Part shown: piece after piece, positions 9,441 to 17,684 of the stretch
How positions within the stretch are numbered: position 1 is the first letter of the stretch
How the letters are laid out: every line of letters begins with the position of its first letter
Origin: Bog-756 sp963813525
GTDB taxonomy: Bacteria; Actinomycetota; Acidimicrobiia; Acidimicrobiales; RAAP-2
NCBI GenBank assembly: GCA_963813525.1
Contig: CAWEZI010000002.1
Span: 62,001 to 126,000, forward strand
Reading direction: 5' to 3'
Length of the DNA stretch: 64,000 nucleotides
Translations under genes and position numbers: made by a program
The notes under the pieces: model-generated
What the model saw: the letters and a program-made list of their open reading frames with translations, nothing else
Database searches by the model: none
Told to the model about the DNA's origin: nothing

Positions 9441-9908
9441 TCAGCCTTCTTCGGGGCGGAAGAGGTATGACCCCATGACCTCGCGCACGGCGGCGTCGAC
9501 GATCTCGATGCGGACACCCAGGGCATTGAGGTGGTAGGCGAAACTCATCGGGGCGTCGTCGCCGGCCCGGCCGGCGAGCTGCAGCGGGCAGCCCATGCCG
9601 GTCAGCCGGCTGCTGTCGGCCGGTAGGTCATCGCTCCAGAACCCGATGTGGTGGAGGTTGGAGTGTTGGTTGCACACCCATACCGAACCGGGGACCTCTT
9701 CGATGAGCTCGAGGCGGGGTTCCTCCACCGAGTAGCAGATGGTGGTGGGTAGGACCAGGTCTTGGCCCCCACCGTCGCGGTAGTCGGCCGTGTCGAGATG
9801 CATCACCGGTCCCCAGGTGACACCGAGTTGCTCGGTGAACTGGGTTCGGGCGGCAGCCATGTCGGGAACCACGATGCCGACGTGGTAGTGGGGTGTGAGC
9901 GCAGTCAT
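9441..9908 (-). CDS. VOC-family protein
   Basis: 155 residues, one glyoxalase/bleomycin-resistance type domain. YHVGIVVPDMAAARTQF starts the first beta-alpha module, LHHIGFWSDDLPADSSRL the second, and GVRIEIVDAAV closes it. His near the start, His in the second module and a late Glu fit the metal-ligand pattern of the superfamily. It lies 3 bp after the SDR stop and 11 bp before the ADH start, so it belongs to the sulfotransferase-ADH operon. Reaction unknown; possibilities include an epimerase, an isomerase or an extradiol-type dioxygenase. Confidence 0.8.
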   Translation of the reverse strand: MTALTPHYHVGIVVPDMAAARTQFTEQLGVTWGPVMHLDTADYRDGGGQDLVLPTTICYSVEEPRLELIEEVPGSVWVCNQHSNLHHIGFWSDDLPADSSRLTGMGCPLQLAGRAGDDAPMSFAYHLNALGVRIEIVDAAVREVMGSYLFRPEEG

Positions 9909-9911
9909 GGG

Positions 9912-10661
9912 TCAGGTGAGGAGATAGCCGCCGTCGACAACGAGTGTATGTCCGGTCACGTAGCCGGCGGCTGAGCTGGCCAGGAATTGCACGGCACCGA
10001 CGATCTCGTCGGGATTCCCCAGACGGCCCATCGGTATCCGGGCGAGCTCGGCATCGAGGAGCTCGGGAAAGGCAGCCATGGGAGCGGTCATGGGCGTATT
10101 GATCACCCCGGGGGCGACGGCATTGACCCGGATCCCCAGGGGGTTCCACTGCTTGGCCAGGTTGCCGGTCAGCGTGGCCAGCCCGGCTTTGGCCGACCCG
10201 TAGCCGGGGACGATCGGGATGGACCGGAAGGCGGCCAGTGACACCATGTTGATGACACTGGCCCCGCCCTCGATGGCGCTGGCGGCCAACAGCCGGCGGC
10301 AGCCGGTGGTCAGGCGCATGGGACCGGCCAGGTTGAGGGTGAGTGCGGCGGCGAAGGTGTCCGGTTCCCACTCGTCGCGGCCGCCGGGGAAATTGGCGCC
10401 GGCGTTGTTGACCAGGATGTCGAGAGTGTCGAGGCCGGCCACGAACGAGTCGATGGACGAGGGATCGGTCATTTCGACCTGGTGGTAGGAGAAGCGGGCG
10501 AGGTCGGTTTGGTAGTCGCCCGGTCCGGGGCGGGTGCCGGTGACGGTCACGTTCGCCCCAGCGGTGCTGAATGCGGTGGCCACGGCGTGGCCGATGCCGC
10601 TGGTGCCGCCGGTGACGACAACGGTCGCACCGCTGAAGTCGAACGAGAGGTGGTTGTTCAC
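9912..10661 (-). CDS. SDR-family oxidoreductase
   Basis: 249 residues, classical SDR length. The cofactor loop is VVVTGGTSGIGHAVA, followed by LVNNAGANFPG; the catalytic Ser lies in INMVSLAAF and the Tyr-Lys pair in YGSAKAGL. The C-terminus has the usual TGHTLVVDGG. It is an NAD(P)-dependent dehydrogenase or reductase of a small hydroxy or keto compound. Its start codon overlaps the stop of the upstream MBL gene by 4 bp (ATGA), so the two are translationally coupled within the five-gene operon. Confidence 0.88.
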   Translation of the reverse strand: MNNHLSFDFSGATVVVTGGTSGIGHAVATAFSTAGANVTVTGTRPGPGDYQTDLARFSYHQVEMTDPSSIDSFVAGLDTLDILVNNAGANFPGGRDEWEPDTFAAALTLNLAGPMRLTTGCRRLLAASAIEGGASVINMVSLAAFRSIPIVPGYGSAKAGLATLTGNLAKQWNPLGIRVNAVAPGVINTPMTAPMAAFPELLDAELARIPMGRLGNPDEIVGAVQFLASSAAGYVTGHTLVVDGGYLLT

Positions 10662-11901
10662 GGGACCTCCAGGCGCTCGAGCGACCGCTTCAGCCAGGCG
10701 CGCTCCCAGAAGTTGACACTGGCTTCGAGCAAGTGGCCGGTGGCTGCGGCGGCGGTGCGCCGGGCCTGATGGTGGTGTGGATCGACGGTCAGGACGATGT
10801 CGGTCAGGTACAGGGCCTCGACCGGTTGGCCGGCATCGAGTCGGGCCCGGGCGGCGGCGACCAGTGCGTCGTCACCGGCCGCAGCCACCAGGTCGGGTGC
10901 GACGGCGGTCGGGGCGACGCCGTAGAGCTCGGTGGTGGATCGGTGGTGGAACCAACCGGCGTAATTCTCCCAGATGGCCCGTACATTCCAACTGGTCCGC
11001 CCGTAGCCCTCGCCCACGTCCAGGCGTTCGGGAACCCGGATCTCCCGCATGAGGGTGTGGACGTCGGTCCCTGAGTTCATGCCGTCGACCGTACGGTCGT
11101 GCACCCACTGCATGGCCTCGCCCATGGCCACGATTTCTGCGTCGATGAGGTCGGCGCCCTCTATGGGATCGAAATGCCCGGTGATCAGCCGCTCGGGGTG
11201 GAGGGCGCGTACCGCTTCGAGCGAGTCGATATAGCTCAGGGCGTCCCGGTAGCGGTCTCCCCGGATGGTGACCAGGTTGGGAACGTGTCCGAACAGCGGC
11301 CCGAACAGATTGCCGGTGAAGGCGGTGCGTGAGTCGGGCAGCCAGACGATGAGGGCGTCGGTGGTCTCCCCGCCGGGCACCGACAACAGCACCAGGTCCC
11401 GTCCGCCGATCGTCAGGTCGAGACGCCTCTCGAAGGTAACGGTGGGCTCGGGCCGGGCCTGGGCGGTGGCCGGGCGCCGACCGACTCGGCGTAGGTGATG
11501 GCGGCGAGAATGGCTTCGATCCAGGCGAAGGCGGCGTTGCGCGAACGGAAGGTCTCGAGCCGTTCGTTGTCGGCCCGCCAGCGGGCGAAGTCGGCCTGGG
11601 CCACCACCTCGGTGTCCTCCTCCCGCAGGCAGTCGACGCCGCCGACGTGGTCGTAGTGGCCCTGGGTAAACAGGATGGTTCGGGTGGGGCTGGCGTCGAC
11701 ATCGTCGTAGACCCGACGATGGAGGGGTCCTTCGAAGCCCATGCCGGTGTTGATGATGATCCGACCGTCGTCGGTGCGCAGGAGATAGCTGTTCGACAGC
11801 CCGGGCGACATCCAGACGTCGTCACCCAGGGCGACCGCCGGCTCACCCCGGGCCGGAGCGATGGCATCGGCACCGGGTCGGGTTCGGTGGACACCGGGCA
11901 T
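10658..11901 (-). pseudogene. Alkylsulfatase-like metallo-beta-lactamase protein split by one frameshift
   Basis: Frame 11901-11413 encodes the MBL N-terminus: SPGLSNSYLLRTDDGRIIIN and the metal motif TQGHYDHVGGV, where the first ligand of the usual HxHxDH is Gln. Frame 11392-10658 resumes with LLSVPGGETTDALIVWLPD and LITGHFDPIEG, and ends in an alkyl-sulfatase dimerisation region (TSWNVRAIWENYAGWFHH) with a helical tail. The second frame is open back through RPEPTVTFERRLDLTIGG, placing the shift near 11455-11480; it fits one lost base. Restored length is about 414 residues. It sits 1 bp after the sulfotransferase and overlaps the SDR by 4 bp. Sulfate-ester hydrolysis is possible but not proven. 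Confidence 0.75.
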
Positions 11902-11902
11902 C

Positions 11903-13159
11903 TCAGGTCACCTCCCGGGTGATCTGGGGGAAAGCCTCGAAATAGAAGGCGAACCGCTCGTAGAGATCGTCCGGCTCGAGCCGGAAATCGGCCCGCAAGT
12001 CGTAGACCAGGCGACCTTCCTTGGCCCGGGGGTTGCCGGCCAGATAGGTGGTCAGCTCCGACCGTGCCCGGGAGGTGACCTCGAGACCGGCGACGTCGAG
12101 GATCCGGCTGGCCGTGGCCAGGTCGTCGGCCATGAACTGGCCGAATTCCACGTCGACCCGCTGGTCGGCTGGGATGAGGTGCGCGTCTCGGACGGCAACT
12201 CGCAGAAGGCGTTCGATGCGGTCACTCCAGTAGGAGGCCAGATCGTCGGCTCCGATGGTCACCCGCCGCATCCGGTCACCGTAGGCCAGCATGGTGACGG
12301 CCGACTGCAGCACGGCAACCGGGTCCCTGAGGGTGAAGGCGATGGTGGCGTCGGGGAAGGTCGAGAGGAGCGATCCGATGTGTTCGAGGTGCTGTGGTGT
12401 CTTGAGGACCCAACGGTTCGGCCCCCGTAGATGAGTGAGCACCTGAAGCTGGCGTCGGAGGAAGGCGTAGTGGGCGTCGTGGTCGAGGCCGAAGTAGTGA
12501 TCCCGCCACGCGGGCACACGGGCATGCCACTCGAGGGTGTAGGAGCAGAGATCGAGGTCCATCAGTTCACAGTCCTCCTCGATGCTCCACGGGGGACGGT
12601 CGTGCATGAGGGCGGTGAGCGGCGCCATCCGGCCGGTGATCTCGTAGGTGGTCAGACATCGCAGGTATCGGGGGTCGATGCCGTGGCGGTCGGGGCCGTC
12701 GCCGACGACGGGTGTCGGCTCGATCACCTCCCACCATGGCAGCGAGCGGAACCGGGAGTCGGCAGCCAGCAGATTGACCAGATGGGTGGTACCCGATCGG
12801 GGTAGCCCGACCACGATGACCGGTGGCTCGATCTCGACGTCGAGCGCCTCGGGGTAGCGGGCGATGTAGTCCTCGAACCGCAGTCGGGCCGTGAGCAGTC
12901 CGACCAGCCGGTCCCTGATGACGTAGCGGCCCAGTCCCGATAGTCCTCGGTCCGCTTCGACCGCGCTGATCTGGACGGCTAGGCGATCGAGCACGGTTGG
13001 GTCGCCGAACTCGCCGAAACCGGTTGCTCGCCGGGCGTCGGCGACGATGCCGTCGATGCCCAGGTCGACTTCCAGGCCCAGTGCCCACTGGTAAGTGGAC
13101 TGTTCCTCAGGAGTGCGCCGAGGCTCCCGGAGGTCCTCGATCCGCACCTCGTGGGTCAC
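11903..13159 (-). CDS. Sulfotransferase-family protein
   Basis: 418 residues. The 5'-phosphosulfate loop VVGLPRSGTTHL lies around residues 117-128, and a 3'-phosphate-binding segment is suggested by FTLRDPVAVLQSAVTML. This long form (about 380-420 residues, N-terminal helical extension, RWVLKTPQHLEHI in the middle) is abundant in mycobacteria and Acidimicrobiia. It would transfer sulfate from PAPS to a hydroxyl of a lipid or small molecule. It is the first gene of a minus-strand operon ending in an ADH, immediately followed by the MBL alkylsulfatase-like gene. No PAPS synthesis genes are nearby. Confidence 0.85.
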   Translation of the reverse strand: MTHEVRIEDLREPRRTPEEQSTYQWALGLEVDLGIDGIVADARRATGFGEFGDPTVLDRLAVQISAVEADRGLSGLGRYVIRDRLVGLLTARLRFEDYIARYPEALDVEIEPPVIVVGLPRSGTTHLVNLLAADSRFRSLPWWEVIEPTPVVGDGPDRHGIDPRYLRCLTTYEITGRMAPLTALMHDRPPWSIEEDCELMDLDLCSYTLEWHARVPAWRDHYFGLDHDAHYAFLRRQLQVLTHLRGPNRWVLKTPQHLEHIGSLLSTFPDATIAFTLRDPVAVLQSAVTMLAYGDRMRRVTIGADDLASYWSDRIERLLRVAVRDAHLIPADQRVDVEFGQFMADDLATASRILDVAGLEVTSRARSELTTYLAGNPRAKEGRLVYDLRADFRLEPDDLYERFAFYFEAFPQITREVT

Positions 13160-13365
13160 CGACCCTCAGCCTTTCCACTCCGGTCGGTGGGTGGCCGGTC
13201 GGTAGGTGCCAGAGGAGTGCCTCCCCGGAGAGCATCGGGAGAGCCGAGACGACCCGGGGAGCCGGAGGGTCTGGGCTGGTCGACGGTGAGGACCATACGG
13301 GAGCGCACCATATCGAAAGAATGCAGTCTCTCTTCGGCCTCCCTACGGCCGCCACCAGCGGCTCC

Positions 13366-14883
13366 TCAATCGCTGATCCCCTCGAGCACCGTCTCCATGT
13401 CGGCGTCGTCGCGGCCGACCGCAGGAACGGCGGCCGGGACCCGCATGACGGCGACCACCACAACCAGGGCCAGAGTCAGGAACACGGCCGAGCCCTTGAG
13501 CGAGGTGGCGATGGCGTGGGCCAGATTCCACTGGGCCACCGACCGGGCCGGACCGGCTCCGGTGGGCTGGGCCGCTCCCCCGTGCCCGGCGGCGGCGAAC
13601 ACGGTGATGAGGATGCCCAAACCGAGCGAACCCCCGAGTTGCTGGGCCACGTTGACCAGGCCCGAAGCGGCGCCGGCGTCGTCGGCGTCCACTCCGGCGA
13701 TTCCCGCCGTGGTCAGGGGCACCAGGGCGGCCCCGATGCCTGTACCGAGCAGGGCCATGGGCACCATGATCTGGGGGAAGAAGGGAGTGGTCGGTGACAG
13801 CCGGCTCAACCAGACCATGCCCACCAGCGCCACCAACACCCCACCGGCCAGCAGCCGACCGGTGCCCACACGCTGCACGAACCGGGGCACCACCCGCACC
13901 ACGGCGAACATGACCGCGGTCACCGGCAAGAAGGCCAGGCCCGACTCGACGGGGCTGTAGCCGAGCACCCCCTGGAAGAACTGGGTCATGAAGAAGAACA
14001 TGGCGAACATGCCACTCACGATCAGCATCCGGGCCACGTAGGCCCCCGAGCGCTGTCGGCTGGCAAAGAGGTTGAGGGGCGTGATGGGCTGCTCGGCCCG
14101 CTTCTCGTTGACCACGAAGGTGGCCAGCAGGGCGCCGCTCAGCACGAAGGAGGCCAGAGTGGCCGGGGCGCCCCACCCGCGGGAGGCGGCGCTCACGAAC
14201 CCGTAAACCAGGAGGGTCATCCCCACAGTCGAGGTGACCGCCCCGGCCATGTCGAAGCGACCGGGTCGGCGCTCGGTCTCCGGCAGGTACCGCGGCGCCA
14301 AAAAGACGAGGACGATGCCGATGGGCACATTGATGAACAGCCCCCAACGCCAGGAGATCCAGGTGGTCAGCATGCCGCCGAGCAGCAGCCCGACGCTGCC
14401 CCCTCCCCCGGCCACGGCGCTGTAGGCGCCGACGGCCCGGGTGCGGGCCGGTCCCTCCTCGAAGCTGATCTGGAGAAGGGCGAGGGTCGAGGGTGCGGCG
14501 ATGGCAGCTCCGACCCCCTGGACGGCGCGGGCGGTCAACAGCCACGAGGCCGACTGGGCCAGGCCGCCCATCATGGAGGCCAACGTGAAGAGGGCGATGC
14601 CGGCCACGAACACCCGGCGCCGCCCGAGGATGTCACCGGCCCGGGCCCCGAGGAGCAGGAGCCCGCCGAAGGTCAGGGTGTAGGCGTTCTGCACCCACGA
14701 GAGCCCGGTCGACGAGAAGTGCAGAGCCCGGTGGATGTCGGGCAGAGCGGTGATGACGATGGTGGCGTCGAGGATGATCATCAGGTAGGTGGCCAGGATG
14801 ATGGCCAACACGACCGTGGGATTTCCGGCCGGCCGGGGTCCGGTGGGGTGTCCCGGGGCGCGTTGGGTCAGGGTGGTGGGCAT
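13366..14883 (-). CDS. MFS drug exporter, DHA2 (EmrB/QacA) family, 14 TM
   Basis: 505 residues, the usual size for the 14-helix DHA2 branch. Hydrophobic helices run from about residue 27 (VVLAIILATYLMIILDATIV, DHA2 motif D1) to about 485. ARAGDILGRRRVF is motif A, and RAVQGVGAAIAAPSTLALL is the motif C-like helix typical of antiporters. It would export hydrophobic or cationic compounds using the proton gradient. A TetR gene is divergent across 132 bp holding three palindromes, so expression is very likely TetR-repressed and inducer-released. Confidence 0.9.
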   Translation of the reverse strand: MPTTLTQRAPGHPTGPRPAGNPTVVLAIILATYLMIILDATIVITALPDIHRALHFSSTGLSWVQNAYTLTFGGLLLLGARAGDILGRRRVFVAGIALFTLASMMGGLAQSASWLLTARAVQGVGAAIAAPSTLALLQISFEEGPARTRAVGAYSAVAGGGGSVGLLLGGMLTTWISWRWGLFINVPIGIVLVFLAPRYLPETERRPGRFDMAGAVTSTVGMTLLVYGFVSAASRGWGAPATLASFVLSGALLATFVVNEKRAEQPITPLNLFASRQRSGAYVARMLIVSGMFAMFFFMTQFFQGVLGYSPVESGLAFLPVTAVMFAVVRVVPRFVQRVGTGRLLAGGVLVALVGMVWLSRLSPTTPFFPQIMVPMALLGTGIGAALVPLTTAGIAGVDADDAGAASGLVNVAQQLGGSLGLGILITVFAAAGHGGAAQPTGAGPARSVAQWNLAHAIATSLKGSAVFLTLALVVVVAVMRVPAAVPAVGRDDADMETVLEGISD

Positions 14884-14924
14884 GAGCTACTCCTCCCGCC
14901 TGAAGGGCGTGGTGCGGTGCTAAA

Positions 14925-14987
14925 GTGGAGGTTGCCTCCACAAAGAAGTGGAGGTTTCCTCCGATTACTATACGGAGGTAACCTCCG
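14925..14987. promoter_or_regulatory. Three tandem palindromic TetR operators
   Basis: Three dyads with core GGAGG-N3-CCTCC lie between the MFS and TetR starts: 14925-14941 (GTGGAGG TTG CCTCCAC, 7-bp arms), 14948-14963 (TGGAGG TTT CCTCC), and 14973-14987 (CGGAGG TAA CCTCCG, 6-bp arms). Their centres are about 23 and 24 bp apart, roughly two helical turns, so repressors would bind on the same DNA face. Position and symmetry fit binding by the adjacent TetR and control of both divergent promoters. Confidence 0.85.
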
Positions 14988-15015
14988 TTTTGCAAGTCGT
15001 GAGAGAGAATTGACC

Positions 15016-15606
15016 ATGACCAGCACAGAGACGGCCCCCGAACTCCTGGCACGAAGACCCAAGAGGGCCGATGCGCGGCGTAACTACGAGCGGCTCATCG
15101 CCGCGGGCCGGGAGGCGTTCACCGAGGACGATCGCTCGGCCTCCCTCGAGGACATCGCCCGCCGTGCCGGGGTGGGGATCGGCACGCTCTATCGCCACTT
15201 CCCCTCTCGCCAGGATCTGCTCGAAGCCGTCTACGTGGAAGAGGTCGACGGCTTGTGCCGCTCGGCTGTCGACCTGGCCGGGGAGCCGCCGTGGGAGGCC
15301 CTGGTGGCCTGGCTGCACCGGTTCGTCGACTACATGGCTACCAAGCAGGCGTTGGCCGAGGAGCTGCTGGCCTACACCGACCGCGATGCCGACGTGTTCA
15401 AGACCTGCCGGTCCAACATGTACGCCGGGGGTGAGCCGCTGCTGACTCGGGCGCAGGAGGCCCACGTGGTCCGTTCCGACACCAACATCGCCGAGGTCAT
15501 CCAACTGGTCGGCGGCATCGCCAAAATCCAGACTGCCGATCCGGCCCAGCGGGACCGGTTACTCGACATGGCCCTCGACGGCCTCCGCTACCAGGGGAAG
15601 GCCTGA
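15016..15606 (+). CDS. TetR/AcrR-family transcriptional regulator
   Basis: 196 residues. The N-terminal helix-turn-helix is clear: NYERLIAAGREAF, then SLEDIARRAGVGIGTLYRHF, where the last part is the recognition helix. The C-terminal half (about residues 85-190) is a helical ligand-binding and dimerisation domain resembling the SbtR-like type, with VQLVGGIA-like and RDRLLDMALDGLRY segments. ATG 15016 is used; the open frame extends far upstream through the operators and is not credible there. It is divergent from the MFS exporter and probably represses it and itself through the three palindromes. Confidence 0.9.
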   Translation: MTSTETAPELLARRPKRADARRNYERLIAAGREAFTEDDRSASLEDIARRAGVGIGTLYRHFPSRQDLLEAVYVEEVDGLCRSAVDLAGEPPWEALVAWLHRFVDYMATKQALAEELLAYTDRDADVFKTCRSNMYAGGEPLLTRAQEAHVVRSDTNIAEVIQLVGGIAKIQTADPAQRDRLLDMALDGLRYQGKA

Positions 15607-15677
15607 GCCGTTGCGTCGGGCCTGTCCGGTAGTCTCCATGCCCGGTCAGGAGCGGTCGGGGAACCGAAACCGGCAGG

Positions 15678-16265
15678 GTGCGAGAGCGGATGGACGGAGC
15701 GATGGACGAAGCCGACGGCGGCGAGGATGAGTTCCAGCAGCGACTCGCCGCTCTGATCGGAAGCCCGATGGGGTCGGCTGAAGCATCGGAAGGCCCCGAC
15801 CCTGTCAACCGGCCGATGATCCGTCACTGGGTCGCTGCTTTCGAGGACCACAATCCCGTCTACAGCGACGAGGCCCTGGCCGCCACCACCCGGCTCGGGG
15901 AGGTGGTGGCGCCGCCGCTCATGCTCCAGACCTGGACGATGGCCACACCGTTGATTACCGGCATCGCCGAACGCGGCGGGTCGCCCGTCGAGTCGACGAG
16001 CGCCAGCCCGTTGGCCATCTTCGACCAGGCCGGATTCGTGGGAACGCTGGCCTCCAACACCGAGTTCGACATCGTGCGCTACCTGCGCGTGGGGGAGACG
16101 GTGTCGGCCTCGACGGTCATCGAATCGATCTCGCCCCGCAAACAGACGCGCATCGGTCCGGGCTACTTCGTGACCTGGGTGACCACCTATGTGTCGGGAT
16201 CCGGCGACGTGGTCGGTCGTCAGCGCTTCCGGATCCTCAAGTTCAAGCCGCTGGCACCGTCATGA
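15678..16265 (+). CDS. MaoC/hotdog dehydratase-like subunit (ChsH2 N-domain-like)
   Basis: 195 residues from GTG 15678; ATG 15690 is an alternative start and neither has a strong ribosome site. A hotdog fold of the FAS1_DH_region/MaoC_dehydrat_N type is seen in NRPMIRHWVAAFEDHNPVY, VAPPLMLQTWTM and YLRVGETVSASTVIESISPRK. The stop overlaps the next gene's ATG by 4 bp. In mycobacteria a ChsH2-ChsH1 pair hydrates a steroid side-chain enoyl-CoA; this protein resembles the N-terminal hotdog of ChsH2 but lacks its C-terminal DUF35 half. Enoyl-CoA hydration is inferred from the pair. Confidence 0.75.
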   Translation: MRERMDGAMDEADGGEDEFQQRLAALIGSPMGSAEASEGPDPVNRPMIRHWVAAFEDHNPVYSDEALAATTRLGEVVAPPLMLQTWTMATPLITGIAERGGSPVESTSASPLAIFDQAGFVGTLASNTEFDIVRYLRVGETVSASTVIESISPRKQTRIGPGYFVTWVTTYVSGSGDVVGRQRFRILKFKPLAPS

Positions 16266-16699
16266 CAGCCCGGCCACTCATGCCAGCGGTCTGGAAGGAC
16301 ATCCGGGTGGGCCAACAGCTGCCCGACATGGTCATCGACGTGACCGCCACCCGGATCGTGGCCGGGGCCATCGCCTCCCGCGACTTCATGCCCGTCCACC
16401 ACGACCGGTCCTACGCCAACGCCCAGGGTGCCCCCGACATCTTCATGAACATCCTCTCCGACACGGGCTACTGCAGCCGCTTCCTCACCGACTGGGCCGG
16501 CCCTGAGGCGATGATCAGGAGGCTGGCCATCCGGTTGGGGGTCCCGCTGTTCCCCGACACGGTGCTCACCTACTCGGGTTCGGTCACCGGCACCCGGATC
16601 GAGGAGGGGGAGGGCATCGTCGACATCGAGCTCCGGGCGTCCACTGCACTGGGCGACCACGTGACGGGCAGTGCGGTGCTGACCCTGCCCCTCCTCTAG
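16262..16699 (+). CDS. MaoC-family hydratase, ChsH1-like subunit
   Basis: 145 residues. The hydratase motif region is RIVAGAIASRDFMPVHHDRSYA, carrying Asp and His as in R-specific hydratase motifs, followed by DIFMNILSDTGYCSRFLTDW. This DIFxNILxDTG...DWAGP arrangement is what I know from ChsH1 (Rv3541c), the catalytic partner of ChsH2 in cholesterol side-chain degradation. It overlaps the upstream hotdog gene by 4 bp, so the two should be made in equal amounts as a heteromer. No other steroid genes are in the window, so the natural substrate may be another long or branched enoyl-CoA. Confidence 0.82.
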   Translation: MTARPLMPAVWKDIRVGQQLPDMVIDVTATRIVAGAIASRDFMPVHHDRSYANAQGAPDIFMNILSDTGYCSRFLTDWAGPEAMIRRLAIRLGVPLFPDTVLTYSGSVTGTRIEEGEGIVDIELRASTALGDHVTGSAVLTLPLL

Positions 16700-16801
16700 A
16701 CGGCCGTAACCCTCCCATCGGCGGCCTGCCGTCGGCCGCCGCCGGAGGTGGCGGTTCCGACCGATAAGGCCCGGCGCTCGTCCCGCCCCTTGGTCGTTAT
16801 G

Positions 16802-16864
16802 TTTTTCGAAAAATCGATCGTTATACGTCTACAACCGATATCAGCCGCTCGGAATTATCGGTTG
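16802..16864. promoter_or_regulatory. AT-rich island with two dyads
   Basis: In the 218-bp gap after the ChsH1-like gene, about 110 bases are unusually AT-rich. It holds a perfect 12-bp palindrome TTTTTCGAAAAA (16802-16813) and an inverted repeat CAACCGAT (16832-16839) with ATCGGTTG (16857-16864) separated by 17 bases. Both flanking genes end here (convergent), so a bidirectional terminator is less obvious than a protein-binding site or a scar of insertion. Function unassigned. Confidence 0.5.
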
Positions 16865-16917
16865 CAGACGGTCAAAACGGCCAATCACCAAAAATTGAAG
16901 GACCGCACGGTCGGGTA

Positions 16918-17592
16918 TCAAGCCCCGGCTGCTCCGACCTTCCCATCCAGCCACTCCCTGAGTGGTCCAGTGGCTCGAAGGAACTCGACGATCCTGCGCT
17001 TGGGTGACGGCGTGGCCAGCCATGCCCCGACCGGCCACTCCTTCCAGGCGGTGAGCCCCTTCATACGGAGCAGCTCGATGCGGGGGTGGTCCGGCGGGTA
17101 GCCCCGGGGGGCGGACTTGAGGGTCTCATGGGAGGACACATCGATGCGCTTCTTCCGGAGAGCTTGTACCAGGCTCACCAGTCGCTCTCCGCTCTTGTCG
17201 TCGGCAATGGCGGCCCGGAGGCGCGACAGCTGATCGGAAGACGGCATGTAGAGCCCGGAGCCCACGCCGAGAGCATCCGAGGACAGCGAAATGTATCCGG
17301 CATCGTTGTGGGCGGCGATGGTGGTCTTGTAGGGCGACTTGTCGGAGCTGAAGCGGGTGTCGCGGTAGGGGCGAAAGACGCGCCCCTCACCGAACTCGGG
17401 TGCCAGCTCGGCCAGCAGAGCCTGCGTGGGACCGAGAACGCTGTCCAGATAGAACTCCTTGTGGGCTGTCCAATAGGCCTTGGTGTTATCCATCTCGAGG
17501 TCATCGAAGAACTCGACAACCCCCGGCGGCCATCCCCGAAATGGAGGGGCATCCTGTCGGCGGGTTGTCGGGCGAGCGGGTGCCGGGGTCAC
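16918..17592 (-). CDS. DUF2461 family protein
   Basis: 224 residues from a GTG start. The family signature is intact: FRGWPPGVVEFFDDLEMDNT near residue 18, KAYWTAHKEFYLDSVLGP, then FRPYRDTRFSSDKSPYKT and SSDALGVGSGLYMPSSDQL. Bacterial DUF2461 (TIGR02453) proteins are cytoplasmic with no settled biochemical function. It lies downstream of the DUF5996 gene in the same direction with a 92-bp gap. No active-site claim can be made. Confidence 0.88.
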   Translation of the reverse strand: MTPAPARPTTRRQDAPPFRGWPPGVVEFFDDLEMDNTKAYWTAHKEFYLDSVLGPTQALLAELAPEFGEGRVFRPYRDTRFSSDKSPYKTTIAAHNDAGYISLSSDALGVGSGLYMPSSDQLSRLRAAIADDKSGERLVSLVQALRKKRIDVSSHETLKSAPRGYPPDHPRIELLRMKGLTAWKEWPVGAWLATPSPKRRIVEFLRATGPLREWLDGKVGAAGA

Positions 17593-17684
17593 CCCGCCAG
17601 GCTATTGCCTCCGGCTGCCGGAGCCAGTGGACGCGGCGTCCCGCAGCCACTGCTGCAGCCACGGCCGCAGTGACGGCCAAACAC

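Noticed and set aside
14719..15015. 98-codon N-terminal extension of the TetR protein
   Set aside because: It would run through the operators and part of the divergent MFS gene; the ATG at 15016 is the usual TetR start.
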